Of a stretch of 24,041 bases of DNA, positions 1 to 7,201 are shown in pieces. Below the pieces are notes generated by a model. It worked only from the letters and a program-made list of their open reading frames with translations, was not told the origin of the DNA and did not search any database. A program made the position numbers and the translations under genes. Each line of letters starts with the position of its first letter. Within the stretch, counting starts at the first letter, position 1. This DNA is from CAZLIC01 sp964559535. Lineage in GTDB: Bacteria > Pseudomonadota > Alphaproteobacteria > Rhodobacterales > Rhodobacteraceae. The DNA lies in NCBI GenBank assembly GCA_964559535.1, contig CAZLIC010000072.1, forward strand, positions 1-24,041. The letters run 5' to 3'.

Positions 1-48
1 GCCGAAGAACTGACCGCCTTCACCGCAACCGTTGCAGTTCGACCTTGA
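1..48 (+). CDS. C-terminal end of a gene cut by the window edge
   Basis: Frame 1 is open from the first base to a TGA at 46-48 and encodes AEELTAFTATVAVRP. The codons are mostly typical for the window, which makes a real gene end plausible. Fifteen residues are too few to assign a family. It could also be chance, because GC-rich DNA is often open over short distances. Confidence 0.25.
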   Translation, partial: AEELTAFTATVAVRP

Positions 49-67
49 ATCCGCCGGGCGTAAACGC

Positions 68-121
68 GGCCTTGTAACCTATTGAAATTGCTTGACGGGC
101 AGCACTGTCCCACGGTGGGAC
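68..121 (+). repeat. 54-bp element: AACCTA box plus GTCCCAC/GTGGGAC palindrome, left copy
   Basis: GGCC and an AACCTATTGA box lie 39 bases before a 15-base palindrome, GTCCCACGGTGGGAC (107-121). The same arrangement, with exactly the same spacing, occurs inverted at 23733-23786. The first 18 positions match at 14, and the palindrome differs only at its central base. A further GTCCC half-site follows at 128-132. Function is unknown: it could be an operator for a shared regulator, a recombination site or a dispersed repeat. Confidence 0.5.
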
Positions 122-142
122 GCTAGTGTCCCGCGCGTGGCA

Positions 143-604
143 TCAACCCAATTCCACCTGCAAGGCGCGGATCGCCGCCACCACCATCGCGTGATCCTCG
201 GCCTGTGGCAGCCCGCTGACCGTGGCCACAGCCACCACCCCGGCCCCCGCCACCCGCAGCGGCACCGCACCGCCATGGTCGGCATGCAGCAACGGGTCCA
301 GCCCGTGCTTGGCCAGCGTCTCGCCCTTCTCGCGGTTGCGGGCGCCCACCAGGAACGACGCCTCCTGAAACACCAGCGCCGTGGCCGACTTGCGCCGCGC
401 CCACAGCCCGTTCAGCGGCGCAGAACCGGGCAGCGCGGCATGAAACAGCGTGCGGTCCGCCGTGCGGATGTCAATCACCACCGGCAGGCCTTCGGCCATG
501 GCACGGGCCACCATGATGACCCCCAGCCGCCAGGCCTCGGCCTCGGCGAAACGCGGCAGGGTCAGGGTGGCGGCTTCGGTTGCAAGGGTGGCGCTGTCGG
601 TCAT
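143..604 (-). CDS. DUF336/GlcG-HbpS family (heme-degrading domain-type, UPF0303) protein
   Basis: This encodes 153 residues in the GlcG/HbpS (DUF336) fold family, often annotated as 'heme-degrading domain-containing protein' or UPF0303. Family hallmarks are visible: an N-terminal block with EAWRLGVIMVARAMAEGLPVVIDI, the central segment around KSATALVFQEAS, and a C-terminal GGAVPLRVAGAGVVAVATVSGL followed by a helix ending AIRALQVELG. The start at 604 is chosen because GGAGA lies seven bases upstream; longer in-frame starts reach back to 703 but add unconserved sequence. It is probably cytosolic, since no signal peptide is seen. It is transcribed divergently from dadA. The exact biochemical role is not established for most family members, and heme binding here is only family-level inference. 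Confidence 0.8.
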   Translation of the reverse strand: MTDSATLATEAATLTLPRFAEAEAWRLGVIMVARAMAEGLPVVIDIRTADRTLFHAALPGSAPLNGLWARRKSATALVFQEASFLVGARNREKGETLAKHGLDPLLHADHGGAVPLRVAGAGVVAVATVSGLPQAEDHAMVVAAIRALQVELG

Positions 605-874
605 CGGTGTCTCCATGGTCTGGCGCAGCATTGCGGCAGCACAGGGCAGACGCAAGCGGGGGAAGAACCATCGGCCATCGGCCGGTTCAGCCGGGAAATC
701 CACGGCGGCATGAAGTCCAGGCGCAAGAAATTTTCAACGTTCGGGTCGCCAGAAGGAAATTCTACGATGGACGCCGGACCTGCACCGAACAACGCAAGCA
801 CATTCTGCCCGAAAACCATGAAAACCCCGCTAACGCGCGGCAAGGGTGCAGGCGCGAACTGCGGCGAGGGTGTC
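605..874. other. divergent intergenic region between the DUF336 gene and dadA
   Basis: This 270-base region must hold the promoters of both flanking genes. It contains an AT-rich island unlike the surroundings, with two GAAATT-type elements, at 727-735 (GAAATTTTC) and 755-763 (GGAAATTCT), about 29 bases apart. Their spacing and A/T core resemble Lrp/AsnC-type sites, which often control dadA, but the match to the consensus is partial. No clear -35/-10 pair could be assigned. Confidence 0.3.
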
Positions 875-2179
875 ATGAAGGTCATCGTTCTGGGTGCGGG
901 CGTCATCGGGGTATCGTCGGCCTGGTATCTGGCGCAGGCCGGGCATGAGGTGACCGTGGTGGACCGCCAGACAGGCCCGGCGCTGGAAACCTCGTTCGCC
1001 AACGCAGGCGAGGTCTCGCCCGGCTACTCGGCCCCCTGGGCCGCCCCCGGCATTCCGATGAAGGCGCTGAAGTGGATGTTCCAGCGCCACGCCCCGCTGG
1101 TGCTGCAGCCCCGGCTTGACCGCCAGCGCATCGACTGGATGTGGCGGATGCTGATGAACTGCAACACGGCCGCCTACAAGGTGAACAAGTCGCGCATGGT
1201 CCGTCTGGCCGAATACAGCCGCGACTGCCTGATCGACCTGCGCCGCGACACCGGCATTTCCTACGACGAACGCACCAAGGGCACGCTGCAGCTGTTCCGC
1301 AAGCCCGAACAGGTGGACGCGGCGGCCAAGGACATTGCGGTGTTGAAGGCCGATGGCGTGCCGTTCGAGGTGCTGGACCGTGCGGGCTGCCTTGCCGCCG
1401 AGCCGGGCCTGGCCGGCGCCGCCGACCGCATCGCGGGCGGCCTGCGCCTGCCGGGCGACGAGACGGGCGACTGCTTCAAGTTCACCAACCGGCTGGCCGA
1501 CATGGCGCGGGCGGCGGGCGTGTCCTTCCGCTGGGGCGTTTCGGTGGACCGGCTGCTGCACGACGGCCGCAAGATCACCGCGGTGGTCACCGATGCGGGC
1601 GTGCTGGCGGCCGATGCCTTCGTGCTGGCCATGGGCGCGCATTCGCCCCGGCTGGCGGCACCCTTCGGGATGAACCTGCCGGTCTATCCGCTGAAGGGCT
1701 ATTCGATGACCGCGCAGATCGTGAACGCCGACCGCGCCCCGGTGTCCACCGTAATGGACGAAACCTACAAGGTAGCCATCACCCGTCTGGGCGACCGCAT
1801 CCGCGTGGGCGGTCTGGCCGAGATTGCGGGCTTTGACACGCGCCTGAACCCGCGCCGCCGTGCCACGCTGGAAAAGTCGGTGGGCGAGCTGTTCGCCGGT
1901 GGTGGTGACCTGAAGGGCGCAAGTTTCTGGACCGGCCTGCGCCCGATGACCCCCGATGGCACGCCGCTGGTGGGCCGTTCCACCGTGGGCAACCTGTGGC
2001 TGAACACCGGCCACGGCACGCTGGGCTGGACGATGGCCGCCGGTTCGGGCCGCCTTCTGGCTGACCTGATGTCGGGCCGCACGGGCGAGATCGCCAGTGA
2101 TGATCTGGGCTATGCGCGCTATCTGCCGAAGGCACGCCGCGGTGCCGTGTCGGGCAGCCTGCGGCCCGCCGCGGCCTGA
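875..2179 (+). CDS. dadA: D-amino acid dehydrogenase (FAD-dependent, small subunit type)
   Basis: This encodes 434 residues, close to the about 432 residues usual for DadA. It oxidises D-amino acids such as D-alanine to 2-oxo acids and ammonia, passing electrons via FAD to the respiratory chain at the inner face of the membrane. The N-terminus carries the Rossmann FAD motif GAGVIG (residues 7-12), followed by ETSFANAGEVSPGYSAPWAAPG, a characteristic DadA segment. The C-terminal part holds the DAO-family blocks TGLRPMTPDGTPLVG and LNTGHGTLGWTMAAGSG. The start at 875 has GAGGG just upstream and begins exactly at the FAD fold; the frame is open much further upstream, but that sequence is unrelated. 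No alanine racemase or Lrp gene is adjacent. The ParD-like gene starts 37 bases downstream. Confidence 0.95.
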   Translation: MKVIVLGAGVIGVSSAWYLAQAGHEVTVVDRQTGPALETSFANAGEVSPGYSAPWAAPGIPMKALKWMFQRHAPLVLQPRLDRQRIDWMWRMLMNCNTAAYKVNKSRMVRLAEYSRDCLIDLRRDTGISYDERTKGTLQLFRKPEQVDAAAKDIAVLKADGVPFEVLDRAGCLAAEPGLAGAADRIAGGLRLPGDETGDCFKFTNRLADMARAAGVSFRWGVSVDRLLHDGRKITAVVTDAGVLAADAFVLAMGAHSPRLAAPFGMNLPVYPLKGYSMTAQIVNADRAPVSTVMDETYKVAITRLGDRIRVGGLAEIAGFDTRLNPRRRATLEKSVGELFAGGGDLKGASFWTGLRPMTPDGTPLVGRSTVGNLWLNTGHGTLGWTMAAGSGRLLADLMSGRTGEIASDDLGYARYLPKARRGAVSGSLRPAAA

Positions 2180-2216
2180 CATCGCGGGTTGGCATCGGGC
2201 TTGCACCAGCGCGCCC

Positions 2217-2480
2217 ATGCCGACCCGCCACGTCACCGTCAGCGACCAGCAGTTCGCCTTCCTTGACCACCTCGTGGCACAGGGCAGGTATCCCACCGCC
2301 AGCGACGCGATGCGCGCCGCCCTGCGCCTGCTGGAGCGGGACGAGACCACGTGGGAAAATCTCCGCCTCGGCATCTTGCACGGCTATGATCAGGTGCTTC
2401 TGGGAAGGCTTTCTCCGGGTTCCGGGGAAGAGGCGGTGATGCGCGCCTTCGACCGTGGCATCGCAAGGGCCGGGGCATGA
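2217..2480 (+). CDS. parD: ParD-type antitoxin (ribbon-helix-helix)
   Basis: This encodes 87 residues. The N-terminal RHVTVSDQQFAFLDHLVAQGRYPTASDAMRAALRLLE has the strand-helix-helix layout of ParD/CopG-type ribbon-helix-helix DNA-binding antitoxins. The acidic-to-basic C-terminal half would wrap the toxin. It overlaps the following toxin gene by four bases (ATGA), the usual translational coupling of such pairs. It probably dimerises, neutralises the toxin and represses its own operon. No convincing Shine-Dalgarno sequence precedes the ATG, so a leaderless transcript or read-through from dadA, 37 bases upstream, is possible. Confidence 0.85.
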   Translation: MPTRHVTVSDQQFAFLDHLVAQGRYPTASDAMRAALRLLERDETTWENLRLGILHGYDQVLLGRLSPGSGEEAVMRAFDRGIARAGA

Positions 2481-2803
2481 CCACCTTCCGCCTTGCGCCC
2501 GAAGCCGAGGACCGCCTCGCCGATGCCTTCCAGTGGACGGTGGAACACCTGGGCCGGGCACAGGCCGAACGTCTGCGCGATGATGTCATCGCCCGCTGCC
2601 AGGCCCTGGCCGACGGGCGCGTGATGCACCGCACCTGCCACGACGTGATCGCCCCCGGGGCCACCCACGACCTGCGCTTTGTCCGCGCCGGGCGGGCGCT
2701 GATCTTCTTCCTGCAGCAGCCTTCCGAACTGGTTGTGATCGACGTGCTGCACGACAGCCGCGATCTGGGTACCGCCCTGTCGCGGCTGGACCTGCACGAC
2801 TGA
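2477..2803 (+). CDS. parE: ParE/RelE-superfamily toxin
   Basis: This encodes 108 residues of the RelE/ParE fold: FRLAPEAEDRLADAFQWTVEHLG at the start (the helical hairpin), ARCQALADGR in the middle, then the beta-sheet segment HDLRFVRAGRALIFFLQQPSELVVIDVLHDSRDL at the end. The conserved terminal 'VLHDSRD' block is typical of ParE-like toxins. ParE members poison DNA gyrase, while RelE relatives cut mRNA on the ribosome; the sequence alone does not decide between these. It is coupled to the antitoxin by a four-base overlap. The pair sits alone on what looks like a chromosome, so it may be a stabilising or relic module. Confidence 0.85.
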   Translation: MTTFRLAPEAEDRLADAFQWTVEHLGRAQAERLRDDVIARCQALADGRVMHRTCHDVIAPGATHDLRFVRAGRALIFFLQQPSELVVIDVLHDSRDLGTALSRLDLHD

Positions 2804-2847
2804 CAGGCATTTGCCTGCATGCACGGCACCTGCCGCCGTCAAACCCC

Positions 2848-2876
2848 TTGACCCGCCCGATGCCCCGGCGTTCATT
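2848..2876 (+). promoter_or_regulatory. candidate promoter of the amidohydrolase-hydantoinase pair
   Basis: TTGACC at 2848-2853 is followed after 17 bases by TTCATT at 2871-2876, a plausible but weak sigma-70 pair. Transcription would begin within the RutR-like operator that overlaps the -10 end, which is an arrangement suited to repression. Prediction only. Confidence 0.35.
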
Positions 2877-2891
2877 TGACCAAACGGTCAG
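2876..2891. promoter_or_regulatory. RutR-like operator
   Basis: TTGACCAAACGGTCAG matches the RutR palindrome consensus TTGACCAnnTGGTCAA (recalled from E. coli) at 12 of 14 fixed positions. The inner TGACC/GGTCA arms are perfect. RutR is a TetR-family repressor released by uracil or thymine. The site lies 51 bases before the start of the first gene of a pyrimidine/hydantoin ring-opening pair, exactly where such control would be expected. No rutR gene is in the window. Confidence 0.65.
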
Positions 2892-2941
2892 GACGGAATC
2901 GTGTGACCGGGGGAACACCCGGCATACAGGGAGCACGCCAC

Positions 2942-4192
2942 ATGCCAGCACCCGGAGAAAACCTGCGGATCAACCCCGCGCGGCTGTGGGACAGCCTTGA
3001 GCAAATGGCGCAGATCGGCCCCGGTGTGGCGGGCGGCTGCAACCGCCAGACGCTGACCGACGCCGACAGCGAGGGGCGCCACCTGTTTGCCCGCTGGTGT
3101 GCGGATGCGGGCATGACCATGGGCATCGACACCATGGGCACCATGTTCGCCACCCGCCCGGGCACCGACCCCGACGCGCTGCCGGTCTACATGGGCTCGC
3201 ATCTGGATACGCAGCCGACTGGGGGCAAGTACGATGGCGTGCTGGGTGTTCTGGGCGCGCTCGAGGTCGTGCGCACGCTGAACGACCTTGGCATCCGCAC
3301 CCGGCACCCCATCGTGGTGACGAACTGGACGAACGAGGAAGGCGCGCGGTTTGCGCCTGCCATGCTGGCCAGCGGCGTCTTCGCGGGCATCCACACCGAA
3401 GACTACGCCAAGTCGCGCAAGGACCTGGACGGAAAGGTCTTCGGCGAGGAGCTGGAACGCATCGGCTGGGTCGGCACCGAAAAGGTCGGCGCCCGCAAGA
3501 TGCACGCGATGCTGGAGTTGCATATCGAGCAGGGACCCATCCTGGAGGCCGAAGGAAAACAGATCGGCGTCGTCACCCACGGGCAGGGCCTGTGGTGGCT
3601 GGAGATCACCCTGACCGGCAAGGATGCGCATACCGGGTCTACGCCGATGAACATGCGGGTGAACGCGGGCCTTGGCATGGCGCGGATCACCGAGCGCGTG
3701 CACCAGATTGCCATGAGCCACCAGCCCAACGCCGTGGGCGCGGTGGGGCAGGTGAAGGTCTTCCCGAACTCGCGCAACGTGATCCCGGGGCGGGTGGTGT
3801 TCACGGTGGACATCCGGTCGCCCGAGCAGGGCAAGCTCGATTCCATGCGGGCCGAGGTGGAGCGGGCCGCGCACGCGGTGGCGAAGGAACTGGGGCTGGG
3901 GTGCTGCATCGAACCTGTGGGCCACTTCGACCCCGTGACCTTCGACCCCGGCTTGGTGAAGATCGTCCGGCAAAAGGCGGAATCGCTGGGCTATTCCCAC
4001 ATGGACATCGTGAGCGGCGCCGGCCACGACGCCTGCTGGATCAACCGCGTGGCCCCCACGGTGATGATCATGTGCCCCTGCGTGGGCGGCCTTTCGCACA
4101 ACGAGGCCGAGGAGATTTCGCCCGAATGGGCGGCGGCGGGCACCGACGTGATGCTGCATGCGGTGCTTGAGGTGGCGGGGGTGGTGGGGTGA
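2942..4192 (+). CDS. Zn-dependent N-carbamoyl amidohydrolase (beta-ureidopropionase/AmaB-HyuC family, M20)
   Basis: This encodes 416 residues of the M20/allantoate amidohydrolase family. It should hydrolyse an N-carbamoyl amino acid, such as N-carbamoyl-beta-alanine, to the amino acid, CO2 and ammonia. The metal-site motifs are in order: GSHLDTQPTGGKYDG (His87, Asp98), NEEGARF (Glu132-Glu133), ELHIEQG (His194), the dimerisation-domain block KDAHTGSTPMNMR, and SGAGHDA near the end. The start at 2942 follows GGGAG; an upstream in-frame TTG at 2876 lies inside the operator and is unlikely. The hydantoinase/dihydropyrimidinase gene follows after 69 bases, so both probably form one transcription unit. 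The partner gene makes beta-ureidopropionase (PydC-like) the best guess; an N-carbamoyl-alpha-amino acid specificity cannot be excluded. Confidence 0.92.
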   Translation: MPAPGENLRINPARLWDSLEQMAQIGPGVAGGCNRQTLTDADSEGRHLFARWCADAGMTMGIDTMGTMFATRPGTDPDALPVYMGSHLDTQPTGGKYDGVLGVLGALEVVRTLNDLGIRTRHPIVVTNWTNEEGARFAPAMLASGVFAGIHTEDYAKSRKDLDGKVFGEELERIGWVGTEKVGARKMHAMLELHIEQGPILEAEGKQIGVVTHGQGLWWLEITLTGKDAHTGSTPMNMRVNAGLGMARITERVHQIAMSHQPNAVGAVGQVKVFPNSRNVIPGRVVFTVDIRSPEQGKLDSMRAEVERAAHAVAKELGLGCCIEPVGHFDPVTFDPGLVKIVRQKAESLGYSHMDIVSGAGHDACWINRVAPTVMIMCPCVGGLSHNEAEEISPEWAAAGTDVMLHAVLEVAGVVG

Positions 4193-4198
4193 CCGAAG

Positions 4199-4248
4199 CG
4201 CCGGGGGCTCTGCCCCCGGACCCCCGGGGTATTTGGACAAAGATGAGG
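4199..4248 (+). repeat. 50-bp GC-hairpin intergenic repeat, copy 1
   Basis: The element has an 8-bp stem, CCGGGGGC/GCCCCCGG, with a TCT loop, followed by ACCCCCGGGGTATTTGG and ACAAAGATGAGG. It matches the element at 20601-20650 at 45 of 50 positions, in the same orientation relative to the preceding gene. Two of the five differences are compensatory within the stem. It lies between the amidohydrolase and hydantoinase genes, and the hydantoinase Shine-Dalgarno begins just after its end. It may attenuate or stabilise the transcript. Similar GC-rich intergenic repeats are common in Rhodobacteraceae genomes (recalled, not checked). Confidence 0.75.
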
Positions 4249-4261
4249 ACAGGAGCGGAAG

Positions 4262-5716
4262 ATGCCTAGCACAGTGATCAAGGGCGGCACGGTTGTCACG
4301 GCGGACCTGACCTATGCGGCGGATGTGAAGGTGGAAGGTGGGCGGATCACCGAGATCGGGCCCAACCTGAAGGGTGACACCATTCTGGACGCCACTGGCT
4401 GCTACGTCATGCCCGGCGGCATCGATCCGCACACGCACCTCGAGATGCCCTTCATGGGCACCTATTCGGCGGATGATTTTGAAAGCGGCACGCGGGCGGC
4501 GCTTTCGGGCGGGACCACGATGGTGGTGGACTTCGTGCTGCCGGGGCAGGGGCAGGGACTGATGGATGCAGCCCAGATGTGGCACAACAAGTCGGGCCGG
4601 GCGAACTGCGACTACAGCTATCACATGGCGATCACCTGGTGGGGTGAAAAGGTGTGGCAGGACATGGAGTTGAGCGTGAAAGCGGGGATCACTTCGTTCA
4701 AGCACTTCATGGCCTACAAGGGCGCGCTGATGGTGAACGACGACGAACTGTTCTCCAGCTTCCGCCGGGTGGGCGACCTTGGCGGTCTGGCCATGGTGCA
4801 TGCCGAGAACGGCGACGTGGTGGCCGAACTGACGGCCAAGCTGTTGGCGGAAGGCAATACCGGGCCCGAAGCGCATGCCTACAGCCGCCCCCCGCAAGTC
4901 GAAGGCGAGGCGACCAACCGCGCGATCATGATCGCCGACATGGCGGGCGTGCCGCTCTATGTGGTGCATGTCAGCTGCGAGGACGCGCACGAGGCGATTC
5001 GCCGGGCGCGCCAGCAAGGCAAGCGGGTGTGGGGCGAGCCGCTGATCCAGCACCTGACGCTGGATGAAAGCGAATACTTCCACGCGGACTGGGACCACGC
5101 CGCGCGGCGCGTGATGTCGCCCCCGTTCCGGTCGAAGGACCACCAGAACAGCCTGTGGGCGGGGCTGATGTCGGGCTCGCTGTCGGTGGTGGCAACAGAT
5201 CACTGCGCCTTCACCACCGCGCAGAAAAGGTTCGGAATCGGCAATTTCGCCAAGATTCCGAACGGCACCGGGGGATTGGAGGACCGCCTGCCCATGCTGT
5301 GGACGCACGGGGTGGGGACCGGGCGGCTGACGCTGAATGAATTTGTGGCCGTAACCTCAACAAATATCGCAAAAATCCTGAACTGCTACCCGAAGAAGGG
5401 CGCGGTTCTGGTGGGGGCGGATGCCGACCTTGTGGTGTGGGATCCGGCGAAGGAGAAGACCATTGCGGCATCCGCACAGCAGTCGTCCATCGACTACAAC
5501 GTGTTCGAAGGTCACAAGGTAAAGGGTCTTCCCCGCTTTACCCTGACCCGTGGTCACGTGGCGCTGCATGATGGCGATATGCGGACGCGCGAAGGGCATG
5601 GACAGTTCGTGGCGCGCGAGGCCCGTCCGGCGGTGAACCGGGCGCTGAGCCAGTGGAAAGAGCTGACCGCGCCAAGGCCGGTGGTCCGCACGGGTGTGCC
5701 CGCGACCGGGGTCTGA
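4262..5716 (+). CDS. hydA: dihydropyrimidinase / D-hydantoinase
   Basis: This encodes 484 residues, the usual length of the cyclic amidohydrolase family. It opens the ring of dihydrouracil, dihydrothymine or 5-substituted hydantoins to give the N-carbamoyl acid used by the preceding enzyme. The binuclear metal site is complete: HTH (His57, His59) in GGIDPHTHLEMPF, the lysine to be carboxylated in FMAYKG (Lys153), His180 in MVHAENGD, His236 in VVHVSCED and Asp313 in ATDHCAF. The start at 4262 has AGGAG at 4252-4256. The gene follows the amidohydrolase on the same strand after the hairpin repeat and is convergent with the microprotein gene, six bases away. Whether the physiological substrate is a dihydropyrimidine or a hydantoin cannot be read from the sequence; the RutR-like site favours pyrimidines. 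Confidence 0.95.
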   Translation: MPSTVIKGGTVVTADLTYAADVKVEGGRITEIGPNLKGDTILDATGCYVMPGGIDPHTHLEMPFMGTYSADDFESGTRAALSGGTTMVVDFVLPGQGQGLMDAAQMWHNKSGRANCDYSYHMAITWWGEKVWQDMELSVKAGITSFKHFMAYKGALMVNDDELFSSFRRVGDLGGLAMVHAENGDVVAELTAKLLAEGNTGPEAHAYSRPPQVEGEATNRAIMIADMAGVPLYVVHVSCEDAHEAIRRARQQGKRVWGEPLIQHLTLDESEYFHADWDHAARRVMSPPFRSKDHQNSLWAGLMSGSLSVVATDHCAFTTAQKRFGIGNFAKIPNGTGGLEDRLPMLWTHGVGTGRLTLNEFVAVTSTNIAKILNCYPKKGAVLVGADADLVVWDPAKEKTIAASAQQSSIDYNVFEGHKVKGLPRFTLTRGHVALHDGDMRTREGHGQFVAREARPAVNRALSQWKELTAPRPVVRTGVPATGV

Positions 5717-5722
5717 CGTGGC

Positions 5723-5851
5723 TCAGGCCGCTGCGGGCGTTTCGTCGTCCTGCCCGTCGTCCTCTGGCGGGCACCAGACGATGATCGGGACGCCGAAGAA
5801 ATCTTCTTCGAGATCATCGGCCTGCGGGGCGAAAGCTAGGGTCGTCTGCAT
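5723..5851 (-). CDS. acidic microprotein of 42 residues, function unknown
   Basis: The reading frame encodes MQTTLAFAPQADDLEEDFF followed by GVPIIVWCPPEDDGQDDETPAAA. It is very acidic (runs of Asp and Glu), with a short hydrophobic stretch VPIIVWC in the middle and no signal peptide. A strong AGGAG lies eight bases before the ATG at 5851, which supports translation, and it ends six bases from the hydantoinase stop. It is followed upstream, on the same strand, by the cupin gene, 73 bases away. The frame could extend further upstream, but that part looks like intergenic sequence. I do not recognise the family; it could be a Rhodobacteraceae-specific small protein. Confidence 0.55.
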   Translation of the reverse strand: MQTTLAFAPQADDLEEDFFGVPIIVWCPPEDDGQDDETPAAA

Positions 5852-5924
5852 GGCGGCTCCTGTCTTTGCGCCGAAGTGTGCACGCGGGGCGTGCATATCA
5901 AGCGGGTGCGACAGGGATGCGACA

Positions 5925-6323
5925 TCAGCGGGCGGCCAGCGCCTCGAGTTCCGGAAGCAGGACAACCGATTCCTGTTCGTGCGGGTCGGTGCGGGCGATC
6001 ACGGCCGTCGCGGGCTCGGGACCCGGGTTCCAGGGCAGGTGCGGCATGTCGGCGGGAATGTACAGAAGCTCGCCCGCCGAGATTTCCATCCGGTTTTCAA
6101 GCTGTTCGCCCCACAGCATCACGGTGGTGCCGGACAGCACGAAGATTGCCGTTTCGTGCGTGGCATGTTTGTGCGCGCGGGCGCGACCGCCTGGCGGGAT
6201 GGTCAGCAGGTGCATGCAGATGCCCTGAGAACCCGTTGTTTCCCTTGCTATTCCTTCGAAGTACGAAAAGCCCTGCTTGCCGTCGTAGGTGGCACCGGGG
6301 CGGAGTTTCTGGCAGGCTTTCAT
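5925..6323 (-). CDS. small cupin-domain protein
   Basis: This encodes 132 residues forming one RmlC-like double-stranded beta-helix. Cupin motif 1 is seen in PPGGRARAHKHATHETAIFVLSG, where HKH and the following Glu would bind a metal. Motif 2 is GELLYIPADMPHLPWNPG with the third His. A perfect Shine-Dalgarno, AAGGAGG, lies five bases before the ATG at 6323. The gene is divergent from the ABC importer operon, with only 68 bases between starts, so the two may share control. Single-domain cupins may be enzymes, isomerases or sensors; the neighbours suggest a role with the imported compound, but nothing in the sequence shows which. Confidence 0.85.
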   Translation of the reverse strand: MKACQKLRPGATYDGKQGFSYFEGIARETTGSQGICMHLLTIPPGGRARAHKHATHETAIFVLSGTTVMLWGEQLENRMEISAGELLYIPADMPHLPWNPGPEPATAVIARTDPHEQESVVLLPELEALAAR

Positions 6324-6391
6324 CTGGGCCTCCTTGGCAGCGGGACTGCAGGCAGGGTAGCAGGGTGCAGGGCCGCGGCACAGGGGATGGC

Positions 6392-7192
6392 ATGAGGGAC
6401 ACGCGCGATCAGGGCCAGCCGGTGATTCAGGCCGAGGACGTGAACCTGGTGTTTTCCACCGGCGACGGGCCGGTGCACGCCTTGAAGGACGTGAACCTGC
6501 GGATCGGAAAGGGAGAGTTCGTCAGCTTCATCGGCCCGTCAGGCTGCGGCAAGACGACCTTCCTGCGCTGCGTCGCGGCACTTGAGCGCCCCACCGGGGG
6601 CACCCTGAAAGTGAACGGAATGACGCCAGAAGAGGCAAGAAAATCAAGGGCCTATGGCTATGTCTTTCAGGCGGCCGGGCTGTATCCGTGGCGCACCATT
6701 GCGGGCAATGTGCGGCTGCCGCTGGAGATCATGGGGTTTTCGCGAGACGAACAGGAACGGCGCGTGAAGGATGCATTGCAGCTGGTTGAACTGGATGGGT
6801 TTTCCGGAAAGTACCCTTGGCAGCTGTCGGGTGGCATGCAGCAGCGGGCCAGCATCGCCCGGGCGCTGGCCTTTGATGCCGACATCCTGCTGATGGACGA
6901 ACCCTTTGGCGCGCTGGACGAGATCGTGCGCGACCGGCTGAACGAAGAACTGCTGAAACTGTGGCAAACCACGGGAAAGACGATCCTTTTCGTGACGCAT
7001 TCGATTCCCGAGGCGGTCTATCTGTCGACCCGGATCGTGGTGATGAGCCCGCGTCCGGGGCGGATCACCGATGTGATCGAGAGCACCTTGCCGCGGGACC
7101 GGCCTTTGGAAATTCGCGACTCGGCGTCGTTCATCCAGATCGCCCACAGGGTGCGCGAAGGTTTGAGGGCGGGGCATGGCGATGGCATTTGA
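6392..7192 (+). CDS. ABC transporter ATP-binding protein, NitT/TauT-ThiZ type
   Basis: This encodes 266 residues, a complete ABC ATPase of an importer. Walker A is GPSGCGKTT (48-56), Q-loop Gln93, signature LSGGMQQR (145-152), Walker B ILLMDE (165-170) and H-loop His203. The segment FQAAGLYPWRTIAGNVRLPLE is typical of the nitrate/taurine/pyrimidine-precursor subfamily. The start at 6392 follows GGGGAT and begins just before the strand-1 segment VIQAEDVNLVF; the frame remains open far upstream but without homology. It is the first gene of an operon that also encodes two permeases and a binding protein. The energised uptake system most likely imports a pyrimidine-like or hydantoin-like compound, judging from neighbouring genes. 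Confidence 0.92.
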   Translation: MRDTRDQGQPVIQAEDVNLVFSTGDGPVHALKDVNLRIGKGEFVSFIGPSGCGKTTFLRCVAALERPTGGTLKVNGMTPEEARKSRAYGYVFQAAGLYPWRTIAGNVRLPLEIMGFSRDEQERRVKDALQLVELDGFSGKYPWQLSGGMQQRASIARALAFDADILLMDEPFGALDEIVRDRLNEELLKLWQTTGKTILFVTHSIPEAVYLSTRIVVMSPRPGRITDVIESTLPRDRPLEIRDSASFIQIAHRVREGLRAGHGDGI

Positions 7193-7201
7193 GGTGCGGG
7201 C

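Noticed and set aside
92..874. Upstream extension of the dadA reading frame by 261 codons
   Set aside because: It is antisense to the DUF336 gene, is rich in His/Arg/Gln as typical of shadow frames, and the FAD motif with its own SD begins at 875.
2888..5308. 806-codon open frame on the minus strand
   Set aside because: It lies fully antisense to the amidohydrolase and hydantoinase genes, which have complete catalytic motifs; its composition (His, Arg, Ala) is that of a GC-rich shadow.
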